Assembly: GCA_025360265.1 (NCBI GenBank)
Contig: JANYCP010000049.1
Location: 1 to 19,816 of the forward strand
DNA from: Gemmatimonadota bacterium
GTDB taxonomy: Bacteria; Gemmatimonadota; Gemmatimonadetes; Gemmatimonadales; GWC2-71-9
DNA: 19,816 bases
Reading direction: 5' to 3'
Part shown: positions 7,454 to 14,497 of the stretch, in pieces
Numbering within the stretch: the stretch's first letter is position 1
Layout: each line of letters opens with the position of its first letter
Program-made: the position numbers and the translations under genes
Notes under the pieces: generated by a model
Databases searched by the model: none
The model's input: the letters and a program-made list of their open reading frames with translations, nothing else
Told to the model about the DNA's origin: nothing

Positions 7454-8124
7454 CCGCCGCGTTGGCACCGAGCCGTCGCATTGGTATTGCCGGGACAACG
7501 ATTGCGCACGGCGCACTCATCGCCGCCGCACTGGTGGCAGCGAGCCGGGCAAATCGAAAGGGCCCGTTGGTATATGAAGTGAATCTTGTTGCGGCTCCAC
7601 TGCCGATGACGGGGCCCGCGAGGACGGTCACTCCGGAACAGCCCGCGCCGAAAGCGGTGGCACCGGTCGCAAAGCCCAAGGTGAAGGCTCCGGTGCCGAA
7701 GGTGCCGGTGAAGACCAAAGCCGCTGAGCCAGCGCCGGTTGCGAAGCCGGCGAACAAGCCGTTGCCGGGCGTTGCGCCGAGCACCGGGCAGGACGTCGTG
7801 ACGTTGCATCAGGATGGGCTCGCCTTTCCGTACACGGAATATCTGGCCCGGATTCAGAACGAGATTTACAAACGGTGGGACCAGAGCGGCTTTCGCAACG
7901 GGCTGCACGTGTCGATCGCATTCGTGATTTTGCGGGACGGAACGGTACCGGCGACGAGTATCTCCATTGAAACTCGTTCCGGATCTGATCGTTTCGACGG
8001 GCAGGCACAGGGCGCAATCGAGGCGGCAAGCGTTACGAAGGCGTTCGGACCGCTGCCGACCGGGTACACCTCGGCGTCGCTACCGATACTGTTCAACTTT
8101 ACCATGACACCGAAGAGCCCATAG
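7450..8124 (+). CDS. TonB-like energy transducer in the TolA position
   Basis: This 224-residue protein has one N-terminal membrane helix at about residues 10-30. A Pro/Lys/Ala-rich periplasmic stretch follows at about 55-115 with many KP, PV and AP pairs. A C-terminal TonB/TolA-type domain lies at about 125-220 (YLARIQNEIYKRWDQSG, FVILRDGTVPATSISIETRSGSDRFD, and the closing LPILFNFTM). It should link the TolQ-TolR motor to TolB and Pal at the outer membrane. It is much shorter than enterobacterial TolA and lacks the long helical middle domain, so the linker resembles TonB. The GTG start overlaps the tolR stop (GTGA), and the stop abuts tolB. It could be named TolA or TonB. The gene order favours the TolA role, the sequence style TonB. 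Confidence 0.86.
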   Translation: MTAALAPSRRIGIAGTTIAHGALIAAALVAASRANRKGPLVYEVNLVAAPLPMTGPARTVTPEQPAPKAVAPVAKPKVKAPVPKVPVKTKAAEPAPVAKPANKPLPGVAPSTGQDVVTLHQDGLAFPYTEYLARIQNEIYKRWDQSGFRNGLHVSIAFVILRDGTVPATSISIETRSGSDRFDGQAQGAIEAASVTKAFGPLPTGYTSASLPILFNFTMTPKSP

Positions 8125-8126
8125 TG

Positions 8127-9428
8127 ATGTCTCGCCGGATCCTTGCCACGATCGCACTGCTCCTCACCGCGCAACAGCTTGGTGCGCAGCGGATTGTCAT
8201 TGGCATTACCGGATCGTCCAAGGCGCAGCCGGGGCTGGTGGTGCTGGCGGGGCGTGGACTCGATTCCGTCCGGATGATCGTGCAGCGTGATCTCCAGAAC
8301 TCGGACCGATATACTGTGTCACCGCTTGTGGACTCGGCCGGAAGACTCGCCGCTCCGCTCGACTCGGTGGCACTCAGTGGAATCGCCGGCCCGGGGTTGA
8401 GCTGGGTGGTAGAGCTGCAGGCATCGGGCAATGCGGTATCGGTGAAGCTCTGGGATGCGACGACCGGCGCCATGCGATACCAAGCCATCTCCATTGTTGA
8501 TTTGAGCGGTGCGGGTGACACTCGTATCACGATCCACCGAATCAGCGATCAGGTGGTCAACTGGACCGGCGGAATTGGCATTGCCGCCACACGCATTGCG
8601 TTCAAGATGAAAAACGGCGCAGAGGACGCAATCTGGCGGGTTGATGCCGACGGCGTGAATCTGGCGCGAGTGTCCCGGACCGGGTACTACACCCAGACAC
8701 CCGCCTGGCACCCGGATGGGTCAGCGATTTCGTTCAGCGAGTATCGGGACGGACGCTGGCACCTCATTCTCCAGAAACTGCTCACCGGGACCCGAACCGA
8801 AGTGACCAGCATGGGCACCGGCGACGCCAATGGCGCGACCTTCTCCCCCGACGGCAGGACGATGCTTGTCAGCTACCACGCCCTCACGGGGGGGGCGGTC
8901 ATCGAGTCGGTAGATGTCGCTCGGAACTGCTGCGCTTTCGAGCTGACCCACGATCGCCGGAACGCCGATAACATCTCCGCCAGCTACCAGCCGAATGGGC
9001 GTCACATAGCATATATTTCCAATCGGACCGGGACGCCGCAGATCTACGTGATGGATGCGGATGGCACCAACAACGAGGCGCAGGTCCCGCCAGGGTTTGA
9101 CGACGGGGGAAAGTTCCTCGCGACCTACTCGCCGGCGTGGTCGCCCGATGGTACCAAGCTGATTTTTACTCGAGATCAGGCCGGCGGTGGCCGGCAGGTG
9201 TACAAGTGGTCCATCGGTGGTGGGCAGCCGGTGCAGGTCACTAGCCGCAACCGGAACGAGGATGCGAGCTGGGCGCCCGATTCACGACACATTGTCTTCA
9301 AGTCGTGGCAGACCGGGCGGGAACAACTATGGATTCTGGACCTTGAATCGTACACCATGCGGCAAATCGCTTCACCCGGCGGCGCACAGTCCCCGGCATG
9401 GTCACCAGTACTTGGCACGAACCCGTAG
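8127..9428 (+). CDS. tolB: Tol-Pal system beta-propeller protein TolB
   Basis: This 433-residue periplasmic protein begins with a clear Sec signal peptide (RILATIALLLTAQQLGAQ, cleavage expected near residue 21). A TolB N-terminal domain spans about residues 22-130. A six-bladed PD40/WD40-like propeller follows, with repeats such as PAWHPDGSAISF, ATFSPDGRTMLVS, ASYQPNGRHIAYIS, PAWSPDGTKLIF and ASWAPDSRHIVF. TolB interacts with Pal and the TolA-type transducer. A GTG at 8124 directly precedes the ATG at 8127. I chose the ATG because AAGAG at 8113-8117 then has nine-base spacing, but GTG would add only one residue. An eight-G run at 8888-8895 does not break the frame. pal follows after 13 bases. 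Confidence 0.95.
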   Translation: MSRRILATIALLLTAQQLGAQRIVIGITGSSKAQPGLVVLAGRGLDSVRMIVQRDLQNSDRYTVSPLVDSAGRLAAPLDSVALSGIAGPGLSWVVELQASGNAVSVKLWDATTGAMRYQAISIVDLSGAGDTRITIHRISDQVVNWTGGIGIAATRIAFKMKNGAEDAIWRVDADGVNLARVSRTGYYTQTPAWHPDGSAISFSEYRDGRWHLILQKLLTGTRTEVTSMGTGDANGATFSPDGRTMLVSYHALTGGAVIESVDVARNCCAFELTHDRRNADNISASYQPNGRHIAYISNRTGTPQIYVMDADGTNNEAQVPPGFDDGGKFLATYSPAWSPDGTKLIFTRDQAGGGRQVYKWSIGGGQPVQVTSRNRNEDASWAPDSRHIVFKSWQTGREQLWILDLESYTMRQIASPGGAQSPAWSPVLGTNP

Positions 9429-9441
9429 GCGGAGAATACAC

Positions 9442-10011
9442 ATGAATCGGCGCACTCTCGTCGCCCTCTCGATGGCATTGGCCCTGACTGTCACCGCGTG
9501 CCACAAGAACGCGCCGCCTCCCGGTGTGACGCCGACCGGAGGCAGCACACCGCCGCTGCCACCGCCGCCGCCACCGCTACCGCCACCACCGCCGGTCAGG
9601 AATACGACGACGAACGATCCAACGGGCACCGAAGCGTTCACCGCCCGCGTTGCGAAGATGTCCGAGAAGATCCATTTCGATTACAACGAGTCGGCGATTC
9701 GCACCGACGACAACGCGCGCCTCGACGCGAAGGCAGCGCTGCTGAAGCAATTCCCGGCCGTTCGCATTCGCATCACCGGCCACGCCGATGAGCGTGGCTC
9801 CGACCAGTACAACATTGCCCTCGGCAAGCGCCGCGCGGATGCCGCCAAAGATTACCTGGTGCGGGTCGGCGTCGATGCATCGCGCATTGAGACGTCGTCT
9901 CTCGGTCGCGAAGTACCGGCCGATCCAGGCCACGATGAAAATGCCTGGGCACAGAATCGTCGCGATGAATTCGAGATCATCGCCGGCACTCAGAGCTTGC
10001 GAGGCCAGTGA
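9442..10011 (+). CDS. pal: Peptidoglycan-associated lipoprotein Pal
   Basis: This 189-residue lipoprotein has a signal peptide ending in a lipobox (VTAC, lipidated Cys20). A proline-rich linker at about residues 37-51 is nearly pure proline. An OmpA-like peptidoglycan-binding domain spans about 75-182. Key blocks are HFDYNESAI, ITGHADERGSDQYN with the ligand-binding aspartate D116, LGKRRA with the conserved arginine R131, and NRRDEFEI. The open frame extends upstream through tolB. The ATG at 9442 is chosen because it gives the signal peptide and has GGAG (9431-9434) at seven bases. Pal anchors the outer membrane to the cell wall and is the outer-membrane terminus of the Tol system. Its stop overlaps the next start. 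Confidence 0.96.
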   Translation: MNRRTLVALSMALALTVTACHKNAPPPGVTPTGGSTPPLPPPPPPLPPPPPVRNTTTNDPTGTEAFTARVAKMSEKIHFDYNESAIRTDDNARLDAKAALLKQFPAVRIRITGHADERGSDQYNIALGKRRADAAKDYLVRVGVDASRIETSSLGREVPADPGHDENAWAQNRRDEFEIIAGTQSLRGQ

Positions 10012-10787
10012 TGCGTGCTCCTCGCGCTGCGATCGTATTGCTCATCGGCGTGGCCGCCTGCGCCACGCCGGGGCAGGTGCAGCGCGTGGAGACCGCAGTT
10101 GCGGCAGCCAAGGTTGATCATTTCCGCAGTGACTCTGCGCAGCGCGCCGAGCTGGCGCGCATCCAGATCGCTCAGCGTCAGACTCTCGATTCGATCAACG
10201 CGGTGGCGCGGCAGCTCAACGATGTGCTCCAGCGAATGAACCGGGAGAATGCGTCGAATTTTGACGCACTCTTTTCGCGCATGTCTCAAGTCGTGTCGTT
10301 GACAAGTGCCGGGCTCTCCAATATCACGCGCCTCGGTTCCAAGATCGACAACAACCTGTCCTCGGCACCCGCGACCTCGGATTCCGCGCGCGCCGGCAAC
10401 GCGGGAGGTCAGGTCCCAGATGCGTTCACACTGATCGGTCAGGCGCGAAGCGACATCCTGGGCTCGCGTTACGCCAGTGCGCGGCGATCCCTCGTGCTGC
10501 TGATCGCCACGTATCCGCAGGCGCCGGAAGTGGCCGACGCGTACTACTGGCTGGGTCAGGCGTGGGAAGTCGAGCAGCCGGATTCGGCGCGCATTTACTA
10601 CGCCAAGGTATTCGGAACTTTTCCCAGGTCGGACCGCGCACCATCGGCACTGTACAAGCTTGGCAACTTCGAACTGAAATCTGGCAATGTCACCGCGGCC
10701 CGCCGTTGGTGGCAGATGATCGTCGACAAGTACAAAGATTCGCTCGAATTCGATCTCGCGCGCGAAGCGTTGCGCGCGAATCCCTAG
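10011..10787 (+). CDS. cpoB: CpoB/YbgF-like lipoprotein with coiled coil and TPR repeats
   Basis: This 258-residue protein sits directly after pal, as CpoB (YbgF) does in other Tol operons. A signal sequence ends in VAAC, so Cys17 is probably lipidated. A long alpha-helical, coiled-coil-like stretch follows at about residues 20-110, rich in Gln, Ala and Arg. C-terminal TPR repeats lie at about 140-250 (DAYYWLGQAWEVEQPDSARIYY and APSALYKLGNFELKSGNVTAAR). In E. coli CpoB is a soluble periplasmic protein that coordinates Tol with peptidoglycan synthesis. A lipoprotein version is a visible difference. The ATG at 10011 shares one base with the pal stop, and a GTG at 10008 is the alternative. The next gene starts 16 bases later. 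Confidence 0.88.
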   Translation: MRAPRAAIVLLIGVAACATPGQVQRVETAVAAAKVDHFRSDSAQRAELARIQIAQRQTLDSINAVARQLNDVLQRMNRENASNFDALFSRMSQVVSLTSAGLSNITRLGSKIDNNLSSAPATSDSARAGNAGGQVPDAFTLIGQARSDILGSRYASARRSLVLLIATYPQAPEVADAYYWLGQAWEVEQPDSARIYYAKVFGTFPRSDRAPSALYKLGNFELKSGNVTAARRWWQMIVDKYKDSLEFDLAREALRANP

Positions 10788-10803
10788 TCCCTCCACACCA
10801 CTA

Positions 10804-13800
10804 ATGGCCAACAGCACTGGCGAGATGCCGTTTCTCGATCATCTCGAGGAACTTCGCAAGCGCATACTGCTGGCGATGGTGGCGGTCATGGCCGGATTCG
10901 GCATCGGGTACTGGGTCACCACCCGGTACAATTTGATCGAAGTCATTGAAGCCCCGGTGGTGCCGTTTGTGTCGGGAGGCAAGCTGGCGGTGACGACCCT
11001 CACCGGCCCGTTCATGATCGTACTGAAGTTTGCCTTCATTTTCGGCGTCATCCTCGCCTCGCCGTTCATCTTCTACCAGCTCTGGCTCTTTCTTTCACCC
11101 GCGCTCACCAAGCGGGAAAAGAAGGCGATCATTCCGTCGCTTGGCATCGGCTTTCTGCTCTTTGCCGCGGGAGCGGCGATCGGCTGGATCTATGTCGTGC
11201 CTCCTGGTGTGGAATGGCTTGCGACCTATCAAAAAGGTGCATTCAACCCGCTTTTCACGTTTGAATCGTACATGTCGCTCGTCGTTCATCTCCTGGTGGG
11301 GATGGGAATCTCTGCCGAGCTGCCACTGGTGATGATTCTGCTGGCGTCCCTCGGCATCACCTCCTATCGCATGTACAGCAAGATTCGCCGGTACGCCGTG
11401 CTCGCAGCGTTCGTCGGCGGCGCCATTCTCGCGCCGACGCCTGAAGTGACGATGATGATCCTCTTCACGATCCCCCTGCTGCTGCTATATGAAGTCGGCG
11501 TGGCGGGAGCGTGGCTGGTGGAGAAGCGGCGCGCGCGCGCCGCCCGGGTCGCTGCGAGTCTGTTGCTGTTCGTGCTCTGCTTTTCCCCGCGCGGGCTCCA
11601 TGCCCAGGTGCCGGTGCCGCCCGCGGCGCAGAAGCCGCCGGGAGCACTCGATACCACGGCGCGAAAGGTCTCGGGTCAAGGGGTGCAGGTCCTCGACACG
11701 AACAAGGCCAAACGTCTGGGGATACCGTCGGCGCCGTTGCACGTCTTCGGCACGCCGGACTCAATCATGCAGGCCCTCCTCGCTCGGGAGGGCTTTGCTG
11801 CAACCCGGTTTGGCGGCGACTCGGTGCGCTACATCATCACGGACCAGACGATCCTCCTCGGCGGGCATGCGGCCACACTGCGCGACGGAACCCAGCTCGA
11901 GGCCGACCAGATCACCTACGACAACCCGAACTGTCAGGTGCTCGCCACGGGCGAGCCGAAGTTGTTTGAGAAGGGGCAAGCACCCACCATTGCCCGCGAA
12001 ATGCGCGTCGGCATTTGCGCCGGCGCAGAGCGCGGCGTGCTCGACGAGGCGTACACGTCGATGGCGAATGGCGGGGCGAACTGGTTCATTCGCGGGAACT
12101 TGGCGGTCGATTCGAGCGGCAAGCGGCTCTACGGCGCGAACACCGAGTTCACGTCATGTGATCTGCCAGTGCCCGACTACCACTTCGTCGCCGGACAGCT
12201 GAAATGGGTTGCACAGTCGGTCATTGTCGCGCGACCGGCGGTGCTCTACATCCGCGACGTCCCGGTGGCGTGGCTGCCATTCATTTTCCAGGACACCAAG
12301 CGCGATCGCAGCTCGGGCATCCTGATTCCGCGATTCGGTTTCAACGATATTGTGCGAACGAATCGCAATTACAACCGCACTGTGAGCAACATCGGCTACT
12401 ACTGGGCACCCAACGATTATATCGACGTGACGGCCAGTCTCGACTGGTATTCCAACCGGTACACCATGGTGACCGGGCAGCTCAATTACCGGTGGCTCGA
12501 TCGCTTTGTGGCGGGGTCGCTCCGGTTGAGCCGGCAGATGGAGAGTGGCGGATCGGCATCGAACGTGTTGCACTGGGATCACCGGCAGAGCTTTGATGTC
12601 ACGACGTCGCTCACGTTCAATCTGAACTATCAGTCGGACTCACGGGTGCAGGCCAACAACGCGATCGACCTGTACGCGTCAACGGCGCAGATCAGCAGTC
12701 AGCTCAACCTGATGAAGAAATTTTCCTTCGGGACGCTCTCGCTTGGTGGCTCGCGCAATGAAGCGCTCGGCACCGGGGCCGGATCGATGACGTTCCCGCA
12801 GCTTTCGTTTTCGCCAACTCCGGTCAGTCTCGGGCCTAACGTGCTTTGGTCGCCGCAGCTCACCGCCACCAACACCACGAATTTCAACCAGCCCCAGCCG
12901 CTGGGTAACCCGCAGTTGCTGACACCCACCGGCGTCGATTCGGTTGTTACCAAGGCGAGTAATCGGACATCCAGTATCGACCTCGTCACTCCGTTCACGA
13001 TTCACGGATGGACTCTGCCGCTATCGATTCAGTATCACGACGAGCAGCTCTTCGCCCGCACGGCCGTGAACGACAGCGTGATCGACCCGGCGACGGGACT
13101 TGCCGTTCCCCGGACGACGTACCGCGCGGGCACCTACAAGAGTGGCTTGAACATTGAAACCGGAATCAGCCTCCCGGTGATAGCGCACGGCACGTGGAAC
13201 GTGACGCCGACCGTCGGATTCACCAATATCGTTTCCAGCGAACGCCTGTTCATTCGCAGCCCGGCAAGCAACGGCGCATGGATCGCACAGGGGAAGAAAT
13301 TGGCATTCGGGCTCGACGCTCATCCGGCGTTCTACGCGTTTACCAATGGTGGGCTCGGTCCCTTCTCGAAGCTGCGCTACACCTTTGAGCCATCGATGAC
13401 GCTCCGATATTCACCGGCCGCCTCAGTGTCGGCGGAGTTCGCCAAGGCGGCATCGTCGTCGTTCGGTCAGATTACGCCTGATGTACCGGCGTCTGCCTCT
13501 ATGCTGGTGAGCTTGCGTCAGACGCTCGAAGGAAAGCGCCGTGCGCCCCCGGGCGACACCAACACCGATCCGACCAGGCTGCCGAAGACGCGAGTACTTT
13601 CGATTTCGACGACGGCCCTCTCCTACGATTTCGAACAGGCGAAGCTCGCGCATCGGACTGGCTGGCAGACCTCAACGGTGCAGAACACTTTTCAGAGCGA
13701 CCTGCTGCCGAATTTCACCCTCGCGACCACTCACAGTCTTTGGGACGGCCAGGTGGGTACCGACTCTGCCAGGTTCTCGCCGTTCCTGTCGCAGGCGACG

Positions 13801-14403
13801 GCGTCGCTGCAACTGACTGGGGCGTTCTTCAAGGCAATCGGACGTTTCCTGCACCTTGGCAGCCGGGATTCCGTCGCGGCCCGGGCGGCAGGGGCGCCGG
13901 CACCGGGGGCAATGACGCCAGGCTCGCCGGTGCAGCCGTTCGCTGGTGCCGGATCCCGATTCGCACCGGCGCCGATTACCGGCCGCGGCTTCAGCATGTC
14001 AGTCTCGTACTCCTTGCAGCGCTATCGCACCAGCACCCCGACGGTGCTACCGGTCCCGACCGAAACGCCAGGGCAGGGGACCAACGACCCGTTCAACACC
14101 GGGTCAATCATCCCGGTGCTCGCCCAGCCCGCCCAGAGTCAGGTCTCGATCAATCTCGCGTTCGCCCCGACCGCCTTCTGGAGCATGACCTGGAACACCA
14201 TGTATGACATTACGGCGGGCCGGTTTCAGCAGCACCAGATCGTGCTCCAGCGCGACTTGCACGACTGGCGGGCTTCGTTCTCATTCACCAAGAACACCAA
14301 CGGCAATTTTGCCCTCTTTTTCACGGTCTTCCTGGTCAACCTGCCGGACATCAAGTTCGACTACAATCAGCAGACACTACAACAAGCAACGGTGCACCAG
14401 TAA
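10804..14403 (+). CDS. tatC: TatC-LptD-like fusion: Tat translocase subunit joined in frame to an outer-membrane assembly protein
   Basis: One uninterrupted frame of 1199 residues holds two proteins. Residues 1-238 are a complete TatC, the receptor of the twin-arginine translocase. It has the N-terminal MPFLDHLEELRKR, helices at about 20-38, 70-95, 110-132, 155-183, 197-213 and 215-237, LSPALTKRE with the conserved Glu105, and LAPTPEV, where Glu214 appears where E. coli has Asp. A signal-peptide-like segment follows: basic KRRARAAR, a hydrophobic core at 250-260 and LHAQ, with likely cleavage after Ala267. The rest resembles LptD: an OstA-like domain at about 340-420, TSCDLPVPDYHF at Cys452, RSSGILIPRFGF near 502-513, then a long beta-barrel-like region ending in alternating aromatic strands. 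LptD inserts lipopolysaccharide into the outer membrane. All mature-region cysteines (377, 405, 452) are N-terminal. No stop codon separates the halves, so a polyprotein, an internal start or a sequence error must be considered. Confidence 0.9.
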   Translation: MANSTGEMPFLDHLEELRKRILLAMVAVMAGFGIGYWVTTRYNLIEVIEAPVVPFVSGGKLAVTTLTGPFMIVLKFAFIFGVILASPFIFYQLWLFLSPALTKREKKAIIPSLGIGFLLFAAGAAIGWIYVVPPGVEWLATYQKGAFNPLFTFESYMSLVVHLLVGMGISAELPLVMILLASLGITSYRMYSKIRRYAVLAAFVGGAILAPTPEVTMMILFTIPLLLLYEVGVAGAWLVEKRRARAARVAASLLLFVLCFSPRGLHAQVPVPPAAQKPPGALDTTARKVSGQGVQVLDTNKAKRLGIPSAPLHVFGTPDSIMQALLAREGFAATRFGGDSVRYIITDQTILLGGHAATLRDGTQLEADQITYDNPNCQVLATGEPKLFEKGQAPTIAREMRVGICAGAERGVLDEAYTSMANGGANWFIRGNLAVDSSGKRLYGANTEFTSCDLPVPDYHFVAGQLKWVAQSVIVARPAVLYIRDVPVAWLPFIFQDTKRDRSSGILIPRFGFNDIVRTNRNYNRTVSNIGYYWAPNDYIDVTASLDWYSNRYTMVTGQLNYRWLDRFVAGSLRLSRQMESGGSASNVLHWDHRQSFDVTTSLTFNLNYQSDSRVQANNAIDLYASTAQISSQLNLMKKFSFGTLSLGGSRNEALGTGAGSMTFPQLSFSPTPVSLGPNVLWSPQLTATNTTNFNQPQPLGNPQLLTPTGVDSVVTKASNRTSSIDLVTPFTIHGWTLPLSIQYHDEQLFARTAVNDSVIDPATGLAVPRTTYRAGTYKSGLNIETGISLPVIAHGTWNVTPTVGFTNIVSSERLFIRSPASNGAWIAQGKKLAFGLDAHPAFYAFTNGGLGPFSKLRYTFEPSMTLRYSPAASVSAEFAKAASSSFGQITPDVPASASMLVSLRQTLEGKRRAPPGDTNTDPTRLPKTRVLSISTTALSYDFEQAKLAHRTGWQTSTVQNTFQSDLLPNFTLATTHSLWDGQVGTDSARFSPFLSQATASLQLTGAFFKAIGRFLHLGSRDSVAARAAGAPAPGAMTPGSPVQPFAGAGSRFAPAPITGRGFSMSVSYSLQRYRTSTPTVLPVPTETPGQGTNDPFNTGSIIPVLAQPAQSQVSINLAFAPTAFWSMTWNTMYDITAGRFQQHQIVLQRDLHDWRASFSFTKNTNGNFALFFTVFLVNLPDIKFDYNQQTLQQATVHQ
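11505..11520 (+). promoter_or_regulatory. Possible internal translation start for the LptD-like half
   Basis: Inside the TatC-LptD frame, GGGAG (11505-11509) precedes an in-frame GTG (11518-11520) by eight bases. Translation from this GTG (codon 239) would begin with Met-Glu-Lys-Arg-Arg and run directly into a hydrophobic core and an LHA/Q cleavage site, which is a well-formed Sec signal peptide. It would make a free LptD-like precursor of 961 residues. The spacing and downstream sequence are seen directly. Use of this start is inference. Confidence 0.5.
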
Positions 14404-14497
14404 GCGGCCTGCGCTTGTGTCAATTGCGGCCCCGGCCTTAACTTCAAACCTCAAGTCCCATCGGCACTTGCACCACTTTCCATGACCCCGGACGTCG
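14404..14497. other. 94-base spacer between the LptD-like half and the TPR gene
   Basis: This is the largest gap inside the envelope operon. It contains two GCGGCC repeats and a short GGCC-rich stretch but no hairpin with a T tract, no ORF and no confident promoter. TTGTGT and TTAACT are spaced 17 bases apart near 14413-14441, but each matches only three of six consensus bases. An internal promoter is possible but unsupported. Confidence 0.4.

Noticed and set aside
8888..8895. Run of eight G bases in tolB as a phase-variation or frameshift site
   Set aside because: The TolB frame is intact on both sides and the blades continue normally. One G8 tract in a housekeeping gene of a GC-rich genome is not enough evidence.
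11525..11545. The CG-dinucleotide tract at the TatC/LptD junction as a frameshift error that created the fusion
   Set aside because: The frame before and after the tract is the same, and both halves encode good protein without shifting. The other two forward frames also stay open for hundreds of bases, so an indel would not restore a TatC stop. Only a point change of a stop codon could explain an artefact.
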